A model generated the notes under the pieces. The model searched no databases, was not told the DNA's origin, and worked only from the letters and a program-made list of their open reading frames with translations. From Anseranas semipalmata (lineage: Eukaryota; Chordata; Aves; Anseriformes; Anseranatidae), in contig VXAA01003830.1 of assembly GCA_013399115.1 (NCBI GenBank), forward strand, positions 872,208 to 936,207: DNA of 64,000 bases, read 5' to 3'. The position numbers were made by a program, and so were the translations under genes. Below, one piece after another: positions 48,370 through 61,144 of the stretch (the first letter of the stretch is position 1; each line of letters opens with the position of its first letter).

Positions 48370-50640
48370 CACAGCACATCGAGGACTGCTACAACTCAGA
48401 GATGAGACCACAGCTCATGAAGCAGCCTATAAAGAAGCTGCTTCAGGCACAAAATGTGCCTTCCCGCTAGGGCTGCAGGTCAGCACTAGCTGCAAAACCC
48501 ATCCAAAACGCCGAGGGAGTGTCCCCACAGCCAGCCTGGCTCGGGGCTGGTGCTATGTGGCCCTGAGAGCCCGGCGCAAGCTGCAGGAGTGCAGACAGTA
48601 TGCCCAGCTCAGCTGCCTTCATGGTTGTGAGCTGCGGTGCAGCCCCCCACAACACAACCACGTCAGCCTCCACCATCCTTCAAGCTGCCCCGAAGTCCCT
48701 CACAGACAGACTGTGCTGAACAAACCAGCAGTAGCCTGGGGACTTGGAGGGCTCGTGGAGTGCTGCTCCAGCAGACACCATTCCTGGCATTCCTGCAGAA
48801 AGGCTTCAGCTTTCCTTTCCACACTCGGTTCCAACCCAAACGTGAGATTTTAAGAATGTGACCTTGGTCCTTCAGCTTTTTTTTTTTCTGTTTATAAGGC
48901 AGTAAAAAGATATTTATCTCAATTTCAAAGCAACAGCCATCCTCTGCGAGCCTAAAGTTTCCAACGTGGCAGCATACTGGCCCCTGGTGAAGGTTATACA
49001 CTCAGCCAAAATTACGGGAGTCGGTGTAAAGTCTGTATTTTTGCTAAGTTGAAATTCGAACTTCCTTAATTAAAATACCTGATGGGTAAGCACTGGGACC
49101 AAGTACCAACAGTGAGTCGAAGAGCTGAGTCTTCTCCAGCTGTATGTCAGCACAGAGCAAAACTTGGCCAAAGAATTGCAGTAACCCAACTGTGCGTTTG
49201 CAGTTAAAAGACCAGCCTGAAGCGTACCCAGCTTGGGCTGCCCCTTTGCTGATGCTCTGCACCTACACATCGTGCTTAGACAGACAGCTCATACAAAAAA
49301 TAGTTTGCTGCTACACAGGCAATTAATAAGGTCCCTTAAATCCACCTAAGAAATGAAAATGCTCGCTCACGCTTGGCAGGGCTGTCCTGCTGAAGAAGAT
49401 AACGTGTTTACGAATGACTGTAACTGTACTTGGAGAGAAAACAGAAATCTGCTGGAGAGACTTCCATGCCATTTGCTAAACTCCCAAGTTTTAGCAGCCA
49501 CACTTCTACCCTCCTTCTTGTTGCAAGACCCAGGAGTCTTGCTTTAAAGCAAAGGAAAAGGAGAAGGAAACACCAAAGTGAAAAGAAAAACCCCTCCGCT
49601 GGAAGAGAACTATTAATTTTGATTTTGTGTGAATGAATGTGAAAGAAATCTGGCAAATTACTTTACACCTTCTTATTTCGTAGAGCTGTAACTATGCAGT
49701 GTAAATGCTAAAGCCAGCTACTTCCAAAGGACTCAGGCAAGAAAAAAAGACTAATTTTCCACAGGTGGGCTCGCTGCTTTTCTAGCAGTACTCAGAAAGC
49801 CACTCCTGACCAGGAGCTCACTGGGGCATTTCTTGGCTGGCAAGGTTGCTGCAAAGCGAACTGGAATAATGCTAAATGAGTGGGAATCCCTTTGGTTGCG
49901 TTGCTAACAAGAAGCTAAAAGAAAATTATCTATTTACACCTTCATGCAACATCCTCTCCAATCATCTAAGCACAAAGGTAATCAGCATTTGCCAGTGATC
50001 GCTGCGTTGCATGGCTCATGGCAACCTCACGCTGGCCTCCTGGGTTGTATCATATGCTTCAGAGAAAAAATAATTATCACTGCAAGCCTAAACAAGTAGA
50101 ATAAATAGGAGATCTGACCGAGCAGCTACAGAACTGTCCAGCAGTTTTATGAAAACAGAGTAATTGGTACTGCCATACCTTTAAGGCATATAAAAAGAGG
50201 ACAGAATTGCACAAAGGTAATTTTATGCAAGACATTCTGCATGCAAAGCAGATGGATGATTAGTGATTCAAGAATCAAGCACCTCTAACCAGTAGAGTAG
50301 CTGCAAACTACACATCTTCCTATTTTGCTCATTCACACCCTCCCATAGCCATCACGACAGCGATTTCTTGAAAGCCCTGGCTCTCCAAAGTGAAAATTGT
50401 AATTGACTGATGGAAGCCTTTGTGAATAGCAGGACTTCACGCTTATCTTTCAGGTGCACATATGGACAAAGACACGAGAACCCACATCCCAAAGCACTGA
50501 AGTGCTTGAGAGGCAAGAATTAGCCAGGAAATCACGCCAAGAAGTGGGTCAGGTAAGAGACGCGTACTTCACAGAGGCAGTGTGGACATGGGACAGGGTA
50601 GGAGCTCCAGACCGCTCCAGTCCTTCCAAGCTCTGCCTCT
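48370..50640. other. Intron 1 stretch without recognised genes
   Basis: AT-rich intronic DNA. A 179-codon frame (48314-48853) starts inside the CR1 fragment and runs on by chance. Confidence 0.5.
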
Positions 50641-50649
50641 CTGGCTAAC

Positions 50650-50790
50650 CGTAGGGTGGCAAATCAGTTGTCTTCTCCATGGGCTCTCACATCTGCAAAA
50701 CGGAAACAAAGGTACTGATCTCCTTTTTAAAGCTCTGAGATTTACAGCTAAAAAACATTCTTTAAGATTTTTACTATGATGTGCATATGT
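50650..50790 (+). mobile_element. MIR-like SINE fragment, sense orientation
   Basis: CACATCTGCAAAACGGAAAC, AAAGGTACTGATCTCCTTTT, then TAAAGCTCTGAGATTTACAG matches in order the amniote SINE text catctgtaaaatggggataa, tactgacctcctttgtaaag, then cgctttgagatctactgatg. This is the clearest SINE in the window. Confidence 0.65.
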
Positions 50791-50794
50791 GACA

Positions 50795-53700
50795 CATGCA
50801 TAGTTTACAAAAGATTTTCTGAAGTGTCCCTGTTGTCACTGCACTCAGTGCGGGGTGGAGAGCCACTAATCAGATTACAGCTTTTCAGAAAAGGACTTGG
50901 TGATTGCAGTGAATCATAAACTGAGCATAAGCCAAAATATATCCTCCTGTTGGGAAAAAAAATGAAACAAAACAACAACAAAAAACACCCGAATTCCCCA
51001 GCAGGCTGGAAGGCACACACAGGAGCACAGCCTGCAAGACGCATTAAGTCATCTTTCCACTGGTGTCAACAGCTCGTATGGCCTCAGCTGACGGAGCACT
51101 GGGTGACGCAGTGCAAGAAAAATGTAGGGCAACTGAGTTTCTAGCAGAAGCCCAAGTGAGGCCACACTGTACACAGGGGGGACTGGAAAAGTCCTTGGAT
51201 GAGAGAACTGCAAGGAAGGCTGTGTATCCTGATGCTGAAGTGGCAAAGAGGACGAGGTTGGATTAGCTGGCTCAAGGGGGACAACATCTGGCTGTCCCAT
51301 GGAGAACAGCCAAGGCAACGCCTGAAGGCTGAGGTGTTGGTCTACCAAAGACAGCCCCAGTGCTCTGGAAGAACAGCAGCGTGCTCCTGCTTGGACACTG
51401 CAGCAGCTCCTGTTTCCATCAGGTTAACGTAATGGCATTTACCATTCTGCAGGATGAACAGTCCGTGTCAAACCATTTTCCTCCAATTCTAGGAAACCTG
51501 TTGTCTAAAGTGCGGACGAGAAGTCATGGTTCCCCCTGTTCCCTCCCCAGCTCCTTCGGCTCGGTCAGGGCTTCGGTCTGCTCCTTCCCCTGCTCCCTCG
51601 GGTATTTCTTTGGGATCAGCTGGAGCAGTTGTAAATAGAAGCGGGTCACGACGTGCAAGCTATTCAATATCTGCACCAAAAGAGGTCAGGTGCCCAGAGA
51701 ACCAAAAAGCCCATTTTCCTCCTGGACAAGAAGCATTAGCACTTTCTTAACAAGACTGCGACCGGTTAAATTTAGCGACTCGGCACACACATCGCACAAG
51801 GTCACTCTGGCTTTTCAGAAGCCTATCTAGCCTCAAGATCATCTCACCTCATTTCTTTTTCATTTATTTGTGATAAACCAATTTGTCATTCATGGTAGAA
51901 CATCTATCCTGTGAGTCATGTCTAGGCACAAGGATTTTTTAAGACCAGCGTCTGGGGGCATGAACAAAAAGGCTATTAATGGCAGCAGAGGCTAGGGACA
52001 GTCATAGCTTTAACTCACCCAGTTTATGAAGGTAATTTGTTTTCAGGTTATTGGTGATGATGGTGGATATCAGACTCACATTGCAAATATGAAGAACGAA
52101 AAAAATCAGACACTCAAGAACCAGGCTAAAAACAAAACTGCAAATGAATAACTGTGGAAAATATTACTGAAAAAATATTATATATCCTCTGTCCTAGAAT
52201 GGATAAACCTGTTAAAAAGAGGTCAGGGTTGGAGACTAGTTCTCCTACAGTCTCTTTTTTCTCGTTTCACCATTGTTTCTTAATACTTCATATTCACCAA
52301 GTGCAATATTAGATTATGACTGGCATTTCTCTTATGTGGCTTATAACAGAGAAGGGCCCAAGCAAGAGCCAGCTGGAATGAAGAAGGGAAAACATTTCCC
52401 AAAATTTTTCATTAAAAAAGTATCTGGTATGAAATCCACATCTGGATTTTGCTGCTGAGACTTATCTCTATCTTACTTATTTCAAGCTCTTTATTATTTT
52501 TGCATATCTATTATTGAGTTTTCCTTATGCATATGCCATTATGCATACTTGTGTTCCCAGACACTCTCACAGCCAAAAAAAGCCTTTTCCATATAAAATC
52601 AGATTCTTGCCTCCAGTTAACTCCAGCCCTGCTCTCGGTGTAATGCCTACGCAGTCCTCTAGTCACCAGTTAAGTCAGACACTACATTACACTCCACTTG
52701 GGTCTTTCTAGGTTGAACGATGACTCCTACATACCGTTAAGCAGCAAACCCATTTCATCTTAGAAGCTGTGCATTTTACTAATGAGAGAAAAGAAACAAA
52801 ATGGAAAATGCATACAAACATTTGTGTTTAACTACTTTTTCCCCCAGTTTTGAAGTCCTTTATGTTAGGTTATGATCTAACACTTTAGAATGGAAGTTAC
52901 TATACGAACGTTTATTCATACACATAAGAATAATATGTGTATATATACACAAATATAAACACATCATTTATGTGGGCATGCATATCTGAAATGAAATGAA
53001 TGTGTTTCGGTATTATAGTTCAAAAAAATATTATCAGTTATTTGTGGATTTTTTTTTCCTGAATTTTCCAAAAGACTCTCAGTGATTGAAAACAACTGCA
53101 CTGCCAAGGTCTCCTTGTTAATGGATGTGTCAAAATCCCAGAGGTAAAAGTAGTGACTGCAGCTACGCACATTACACTGCATTTCTCATCCATTTCACAG
53201 CACAGAGCTGAAGTCATTTTTTAAGCCATATGGTTTTGCTATACTTGCAACCTACAGCTCCCACTATACTTTTAAGTGCACGAGTAGGCATTTACATACA
53301 CAGAACACAAAACCCAATCTCCCAGCACTCATTTGCATATATATCTTTGCACACACGTGCGAGATTTATGTGTAATGGATGCACTTAAGAAGCCCCTTCT
53401 GATTCCTGAGATATTGCCACCTCCAGTAATATGCTCCATGTTGGAGCGCAGGCAGGTATGTCCCTGCTCCCTACTCCTTCCACATACAACTGGAAGACAT
53501 AAACTGGTCTATACAGGCATTACGTATTTGTAATATATGGCGCATTTATACCCAGAGAAGTGCTCCCCATGCATCCATTTTGAGCAGCCTGTGCATAGAT
53601 TGCTGCATACATCACCGGTGCAATCTCATAAATCAGTCACCCCTAAATTGAATCTCCGCTGCCACAAGCATATCTTGTATGAAGATGTTATAACTCAGCA

Positions 53701-55590
53701 ACAGTACAATAACCACCCCTCATGACCTACTAAAAATTGCATGCCCCTATCTGTCCTCGCTGCCTTGAAAGCTGATGGCACGCTGAGTTGTCGTGCCCGG
53801 CTGTGCACTTGTGCTTGGAGTTGAGCACTGCAGAGCCTGAGCAGCCAGCGCTATTAGCTGACCAAACTGAGCCCAGGCTCATACAACAACCCCGCCAGCA
53901 TCTCCGACGAACTGAGGATCACGCAGCACAGAGACCTCCAGCTGTCTCACCCAGGGAGCCCAGCTTGGGGCGCGCTGTGTCCAGCGCTCCTAGCCAGCCG
54001 TCTTCCTGCAGACGTGGCTGCGGCCTCCGTCCCCACGGCCGTTCCCTGCCCTCGGTTGTGCCCTGGCACTCTATGAAGAGGAAGCGAGGCTCTGAAGACA
54101 CCAAGGAGGCCATCGGGAGAGCCAAGCCTGGCTCCACCACCACTCCACGTTAGACATCGCCCAGCGCGCTTCTGCTTCTTCCGTAGAAGACAAAAATATA
54201 GGTAAATGAATAACGAGCGCTGGCAAGATGCTACCTTTTGTTCCGATTGTTCGTTCGTGAGCATAAAGCACCTCTAAGGATGGGCTCGGCTCTCCTGAGC
54301 TGCAGCAATACAGCCAACAAGACAAACGACGAGGGGACCCTTCCCAAGACTAAATGCTACGCAGCTGGGGCATGGACGATGGGTTGGATTTGGGTTGGGC
54401 ATCTGTCTTCAGCAAGCCAGGGAGCAGGGTCACGGCACGCCAACAAACACGGAGAATATATGCTGGGGAGGAGAATTACAAGGCTGTAAAACACATCGTG
54501 GGGTCCAGCTGGCAGCGCATAAACTAGAAGGGCGCTCAAAGGGTTTGCAGTGCAAAAGGAAAGCTGTGAAGTGTTTACAACTGGGTTCAATGTCACCGTC
54601 TTATTTCTCTTTCATACAGTCCTATTATTCAGATGCTGCAGCGCAGGCCATTTTTACATTTCAGGGCTTCTGTGAAAGGGTCATTTCTATCTTGCCACCT
54701 TTTCCCTGAACTACATCGCCATGAATTTCAGTGTTAATTCCTGCCCATTACCTGATCTCGCAGACGGTTATACGCAAAAATGTTTGTGCGTGCCAATCAT
54801 GCTGATTCAAGGGAATTATTCAAACGTGTAAAGACAGGCACAAAGGTAACAGCAAATAGGATGACAGAAAATAACAAATGATGTATCCTGTTTAATACAC
54901 TTTAAAAAATAAACACGTGCTAAAAGATACAGTGGCAAAAGCATTGTTGAGACTATTAACTAAGCACGGTGCCGCCTGACGTTTTATTTCTCACTGTTAC
55001 TTACCTGACTCTAAAGGAATAAGTTAATTAAATATACGATCAGAGCGAAACAAAAGAAACGAGGGAGGAGCGGAGGAAAGGGGGTTGTGCTCGCGTGTGT
55101 GATGGGTGCTGGGGGGCACGAGCCCCTCTGCCTGGGGGCATCACTACAGCTGCCCGGTCTTTTCTTTTCCCGTCACGCTGCAGCCTGCATCCGAACACGA
55201 TGTAACCGGCGACCCGCGTTACCAAACACCCGCACGGCCCGGCAGCCGTGTCAGCAGCTCAGATAATTACGTCCCAGCGTCTGCAGCCAAGCAGCATCTG
55301 GGCCAGAAAGTGTATTTATTGGTTTTGAAACATACGTATGCACAGATGCGAGGAGACCCTGCAAAGAGAGACCGGGAGAGGTTTCCCTTTTTTCCCAAAA
55401 TAACGTGGAGTAAGGAGCTGGAGAATTAAACAGCAAGGAGGGAGGAAGGGCACGCGTCCTCGGTGGCGGCTGCTGCTGGCCACAGCCATGGACGTGGGGA
55501 CCCAACCTGTGGGAGGGTGAGCGGGCAAATCCTGTTTAGGGGACAAAACTTTCTCCATTCGTAGTATGTTTCTCAGAAATTAGGCCTTTG
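50795..55590. other. Intron 1 stretch without recognised genes
   Basis: AT-rich intronic DNA with TA-rich runs near 52930-52960. A GC-richer patch at 53900-54130 has overlapping unsupported frames. Confidence 0.55.
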
Positions 55591-55597
55591 CCTTTGT

Positions 55598-55650
55598 CTT
55601 TTCTTTTCTTTTCTTTTCTTTTCTTTTCTTTTCTTTTCTTTTCTTTTCTT
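55598..55650 (+). repeat. (CTTTT)n microsatellite, about 10.6 copies
   Basis: A perfect pentanucleotide run of 53 bp. Its complement (AAAAG)n recurs about 680 bp to the right. Confidence 0.97.
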
Positions 55651-55654
55651 AGTA

Positions 55655-56310
55655 ATTCTAGCTGACTCCATGGGAGTGATTCCTATTACAAATGAAAGGC
55701 TAAGGAAGGAGGGAAAAGGCTTAACATGTATATTAAATTTAAATACAGACATTTGACATTTGGAAAAAATTAATCCGCAGTATTTAACCACAGAGCTGTA
55801 CAAATTGGTGCTTTCTGTTTACATAGGAGGCTTACGCAGTCAATTCTCATAGTTCAGTGAATATTGTGTTTTAGCTTTTAACTCTATTAAGCTTATTTTT
55901 CTGCGATAGAGCAGAGGGGTCCAGGGAGCACGGTGTAGATTACACTTGGAGCAGATACCCTACGAACACGTCTGGAACGGTTTAAGGAACTCTTAAACTG
56001 ACAGCCAGGATGCGATAGCTAGTCGGAGAAAGGGCTGGAAGGAAAGAAAGGAACACAAAGGCCGTCCTAAGAACACTCCTGCACCTTCCAACGGGCTGTT
56101 CCGGAGGCACTGGGCTGGCAGATGAACCGGGGCTGCTCCGTGGGCGCGGGGCTCAGGGAACCAGACGCCTTCTGCTCTCCCCAGCCGGGCACCGGCCTCC
56201 GCAGCAGCCCGGGCAGGGGCCGGATCCTGCCCCAGCCCCACCACCCGGTGCTGGAGCACAGCCCAGCCGTGCCGACAGAAGTGAGCAGCTTCTGTGAGTT
56301 GCTTCGGATT
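55655..56310. other. Segment between complementary microsatellites
   Basis: About 0.65 kb of intronic DNA. The right half (56100-56300) is GC-rich. No element recognised. Confidence 0.5.
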
Positions 56311-56311
56311 A

Positions 56312-56330
56312 NNNNNNNNNNNNNNNNNNN
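56312..56330. other. Assembly gap (19 N)
   Basis: Nineteen ambiguous bases immediately before an A/AAAAG tract; true length unknown. Confidence 0.98.
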
Positions 56331-56360
56331 AAAAAAAAAAGAAAAGAAAAGAAAAGAAGA
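56331..56360 (+). repeat. (AAAAG)n tract at gap edge
   Basis: Ten A are followed by GAAAAGAAAAGAAAAG and decay to GAAGAAAGAGG. It is probably longer in the genome than shown, because the gap abuts it. Confidence 0.9.
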
Positions 56361-56364
56361 AAGA

Positions 56365-59270
56365 GGTATCTCAACAAACAAAATCCAATTTCATCTTTCT
56401 CGCTCTGCAACTGAAAGCAGATTATCTGCACGCTGGCGGAAACTGCAAGGCAGCTGAACGCCCCGCATCTCCCAAACAACAGCGCGGGGTGTCATTTATC
56501 GCCGGTCCTGCAGAATGATCAATCAAGCCCTGTTTTGCCTGCTCATAAATTTACTGCTGGAGATAACGTGCTGTATGAGAGAGAAAGGAAGGGAGGAAAG
56601 GAGAGGGAGAGAAAGCAAGACAACGCCACTTATCCCCAAGGCAATCTTAACAGCTTTTGGCAATCTGATACAAATCGGATTGTAAAACCTCAACGAGCAT
56701 CTAACGAAATTTGAGATGTCAACATATAAAGGTATTAACGTGCCAAGGAATCACGTCCCTTCTCCTTTTCTTTAAGTAAACAGAAGTTGGAAAGCTAACA
56801 TCTAAAAAACCCAACTCGTCCTATGCGACACGCATCCCAAGGAGGTGCTCGGCTCAGGGCCATCTGTACCCCCCTGTACACAACAGGACTTGCACAGCAC
56901 GGACGTCAAGTTGTCAGATGCACAAGTCCCCACCATCAGTCAGGCTGATTAATATTTGAATAAGGCCCCTATCTGTACATACACAGGAAAATATGTGTAA
57001 ATGAGATATAGCAATGTAAGGGAGATTACGGATCCAGTACATGAGATTACAGATACTGCTTCTGCCTGGGGTCCGAGGTCAACATTGCTTGTTCTGGGTA
57101 ATTTTGCTACTACACAGGCAGAAGTGTCTCCTTCGGCTGCACGCTGAGGGCCCTTCAGGGTTTTTTGGTCTCCTTCAGCTCCAGGAGATTAACACGGGCC
57201 CCTGCCTTTGATGGTGCTGGGGTTGGGTTTCTTTTGGCTGGGATCCAACACAAGCCAAACATCAGATGGAGATGAGATGCTCAAGTGCCCTTCCGCTGGG
57301 AAATGCAGGGTCTGGAGGAAGACGCCCTGGAGGAGGCAGGGCTGTGTGTCCGAGTGTCCGTGCAGGGGTCTGCAGCTGGTCAGCGGTGCTCAGCGGGCAG
57401 CAGGACATGGTCCTCAGCCTTGGTGCCTCCACAGCGTGGCTTCACGGTCTCAGTACAGATGGGGCTCTCGTCCCTAAGAGCACATGTAGTGCTTGCTCAC
57501 GGCTGCTCGTGAACGCTGAGAGGTCGCCAGCGCACGTGCCAGCCCCGGTGCAGGTGGTGATGGAGCGAGACGCACAAAAATGGCCTGGAGCCAGCCCGAA
57601 GCCAAGAGCTGGCAACAGCTTTGGGTCACTGTCAAGCCCCGTGTCTGCCAGAAAAGTGCTTCCATTGACCTTCCTAATTCTGGTGCGTTTTATACACATC
57701 GGGGCGGACCGAAAGGCAGGGCTGAAGTCAGGCTGGGAGCCCCCGTTCCTCAACAGCTTCATCTCTCTGCCACAGCTCGTCATCTGAACAAGGGATTTTC
57801 TCAGTCAACTGGCTCTGCTCGGAGCGCCTCTCTCTGAAAGAAGGCCAGGGCCGGGGATTCGGGGGAAAAAGGCCAAACACCCTGCCCTTCGTGCAACAGA
57901 AAGGGTTCCTAAAACAACAAAAGAACCCCCTCAGACAGCTCCGCTTTTCTGCGGCTTTGTTACTGGCCCGCTGGCCTCCAGTCGATACAATGAGATCCAG
58001 AGGAGGATGCAAAGGTCACGTTAGGAGAGCACAACTCCCCCGACTTCAAAGAGAAACGCAAAAGCACTGGCAGGTTTTGGCGTAGGATTGCCTGGAGCTT
58101 TCCCGGTTACCCGCACCGCTCATTTCCCAGGGCCCCTGCACCCCGGTCAGCATTGCAGCTCCGCTCTGCAGCTCACTCGTACCGCTCTTCCCATGCTCCA
58201 CTAAAATATATATATACATATATCTACATTTTTAATTATTCTCTTTGCATTTACTGGCATATGCTGGACATCTGACATGCAAGAACCTTTCTAGACCACG
58301 AACGAACCATCACGCCTGCTTCCTGCCATGAGCAAGCTCATTTAGAACAAAATATGCACTTGAGGCAGGGCATCCTGTGCTGAAAGGCTGAGGCATAGCA
58401 ATCACTTCCTCCCTGAAAAAAAGCAGCGAAGATTAAAACCACTCTGACACCGAACTGTCTGACAAGGACGCTGCTTGTTGCAGGCACACCAACAATCAGA
58501 CACACGTGCGCTCATGCCTACTGCAGCTGCAAACCCTGCTACAGCCACACTTGGCAAATAGAGAGCAATCAAAACCAGGTCATTATCGGCACGGATAATG
58601 GCCCCGTATAGCTAATCATACAGAAAAAGTCGATTTTCAATTATTTTGCATGCAAATTATTTATCACACTCCACTCCAGTGCTTTTTCTTCCACACAACT
58701 TTGAAGTGCAATGGATGTAAAGCAAAATTTCAGATGCACTTAAATGTCTGAGAAGCTACCTCAATCCCATCGCCTTCATAGGACCTAAGTATTTAAGTCC
58801 TTTCTGCAAATTCCATCCCATCTAAATATACCTAAAAATAAGTCCTAAATATAATATAGTATAAATATAATAGTCCTAAAAATAAGCTTAGCATGGAAGC
58901 AAGTCCCACGGCCTGAATGCAGGCTGGCTGTCAGTCCCGAGCTGGTCCTGGCGGTACCTTCGCAGAAGGGCTTTATAAATTCTTTTCCCTTCTCTGCCTG
59001 CAATTTTTGCCTGTATGCAGAGGATAATAATAACAGGGTTTTATAAAGCATAAAGGGGTTCTTCTGTTGGGATTAGCATTTAAGAAGCACAGTGCGATCT
59101 CAGTGTTACGTCTGATTAGGAGGCAGGCTCAAACCCCGACACAGAGAATATGTAAGAAAATGGGGATGTGTAAAGAGCCCGTGTGCAACAGAGGAGCTGC
59201 TTCACCGGCCCCGCAGGACCATCCCAATGGAAAACCTTCTAGCTATGATTTGGCATTTCTACATAAAATT
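56365..59270. other. Intron 1 stretch without recognised genes
   Basis: It holds a purine-only run at 56578-56612 (GAGAGAAAGGAAGGGAGGAA and onward) and a TA-rich run at 58206-58225. A 173-codon plus-strand frame (57266-57787) overlaps three other frames and has no domain. Confidence 0.5.
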
Positions 59271-59302
59271 TTCTCCTCCTCCTCTCTCTCTCTCTTTTTT
59301 TT
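59268..59302 (+). repeat. (TCC)n/(CT)n/T tract
   Basis: CTCCTCCTCCTCTCTCTCTC is followed by CTTTTTTTT. Confidence 0.85.
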
Positions 59303-59559
59303 CATGTGATTAACAGCTTTATTAATTTAACAGCTCCTCACTTAAGAGGATTCCACCAGCTTACTGGTAGGATCCTGGCTCGGCAGCGCAGCCCGTGCTG
59401 TATACAGGAAGGCGATGTAAGCTCCTCGCAACGTGACAACTTCACGCAGCACTTACTACAATCGAAGACACGTAATAAAAGTATTCCTCCTAAACTCGTC
59501 AAGCCATTAAACCGTCAGCTCCAGCCCAGATGCGTGATGCACGGTGCTCAGCTGGCGGG

Positions 59560-59990
59560 GAGTCGATCCGAATGGGAGCTCCCTGATTTACGGTGCCGGA
59601 CCCCTCCTCGACTTCCAGCGCTGCGTGGCCGGGGGGGGGTCCGCAGCCGTCCCCCCTGCCAGGCACTCGTGAGGGCTAATAGCAAAGGTTGCACCGACAA
59701 AAAGGCCTGCACCTCGCGATGCAACAGACTTCGGTGCGTGTTGCCGCGTTTGCTCAGAGCCAACTGGCCAAGAAGGCAACCCGTAAAAAAAAAAAACGAA
59801 AAAATGAAGGCCCCCCCCCCCAGCGTACAGCAGGGCGGGTGTGCCAGCCAGGCGGCGCGTCCCGCAGCTCGGAGGCGGGCTGGTGGCTCAGCACGCAGGA
59901 AGCCGCTGTCACGCGCTGACTCACAGCTCAGAAGGCGCTCCGCGATGAATCGTCCCCAGCCCGAGATCGCCCCGATTGCTCCTAAAGAGG
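59560..59990. promoter_or_regulatory. CpG-dense block with open frame and possible first-exon end
   Basis: By hand count there are about 39 CpG in 430 bp. It contains runs of nine G (59630-59638) and eleven C (59811-59821). A plus-strand frame is open from 59306 to 60007 (233 codons, basic and low-complexity). Inside it an ATG at 59945 begins MNRPQPEIAPIAPKE and meets AAAGAG|GTAATG at about 59990, which could be a donor. I cannot link it to a gene; the open frame itself is probably noncoding. Confidence 0.4.
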
Positions 59991-60109
59991 TAATGCCAAA
60001 ACTATGAGCAGCTAGTTTACAAGTTCGTGGGAACCGTGTGACTTTTTTGTGTGTGTGTGCTTGGAGAACATTAAATCTAACTCAGATGGCAGCCTCCTTC
60101 CCCCTCACA

Positions 60110-60260
60110 GACGCTGAGCTCTCCCGGAGCCAGCTCCGAGGGCATCGCGGCCGGCGCGGCTCAGCCTCCGCTGCTGGACGTGTGTGGCCCTGGAAAGCTC
60201 CTTCCTGGGCTGTCAACCCCATGGGATTTCACCCCCGCGGCCCCCGAACTTCCCATTCCC
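60110..60260. promoter_or_regulatory. Smaller CpG-rich patch
   Basis: CATCGCGGCCGGCGCGGCTC and neighbours give about 13 CpG in 150 bp between the two larger blocks. Overlapping open frames on both strands are unsupported. Confidence 0.4.
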
Positions 60261-60859
60261 CACGGATGTTGTGGGGAGGAAAGAGCACCCGTTTCTTTGG
60301 CCAGCGAGCCAAAGGAAAATACATCCCATAGCCCTCCGGACGGGCTGGCTGGCCAGGCGGCTGGGAGTGGTTCATCGTGATCCCGCAGAAACTTTTTGTT
60401 TTCCCTGCTCCAAAACATTTCCACGGCAACACTTTTGCAACCAGAGCTTCCAGCCTTACTGCAACAAACATTTACTCCGGTGACCGTGACACTCGGAGCA
60501 GCCGCTGACCCCTGCGCCTTCGGCAGGAAGCCCTGAAATAGGCTCGTGCACACAGCAGCGGTGCTGATTCCCCACCAAACTTCACCGCTTCCTCCTTGGG
60601 ACAGCACCGGACTCGATGGGGCTCGCTGCATCCTTCCCACTTCTCCAGCGCCACTCACACGCCGAAGGACACCTACAAGCTCTGCCACGCAAGCATCCTG
60701 CAGCGCTTTAACAGCTTCCTCCGATCAGTTTCAGCCACAATGACTTCTTACTCACAAGGAAGTGTGGATTTATAAAGAAACCCCCAAATGTCTCTCTAGG
60801 GTATAATTTTCCTTATTAATTAGTTTAGGGTTAGCAACAGCACTGATGAAGCTCAGCTG

Positions 60860-61140
60860 TAACACCGCTCCCCGCTCCGTCCCGTAACGGGAAATCCTCC
60901 CCTGGCTCGGGGCCGCGGCTGTTGCCGAAGCCAGATAAGACGGTATCTCTCTTCTGCTCCTCTCGCCGGGAACCGACGTCCCGGTGCGTGCAAAGGGAGC
61001 CTCTTCCCACGCGCAGCGGCACAAGCGTGCTGCGTGCTCTGAAGATGCTCAGCGAAGGTGCCCCCGGACCAACCGAGTCACCTACCCGCAAGCCGAGAGC
61101 ACGCAGGCGATGCTCCCGCTCCCCCCGAGCCCCCAGGGAT
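60860..61140. promoter_or_regulatory. CpG-dense block
   Basis: By hand count there are about 32 CpG in 280 bp. It contains an AGATAAGA GATA-type site (60932-60939) and GGGCCGCGGC. Role unknown. Confidence 0.4.
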
Positions 61141-61144
61141 TCCC

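Noticed and set aside
48314..48853. 179-codon frame as a gene
   Set aside because: It begins inside a CR1 3' fragment and continues by chance into unrelated DNA.
59306..60007. 233-codon frame as a gene
   Set aside because: It is low-complexity and basic, runs through homopolymer C and A tracts, and has no recognisable domain; kept only as a CpG-block note.
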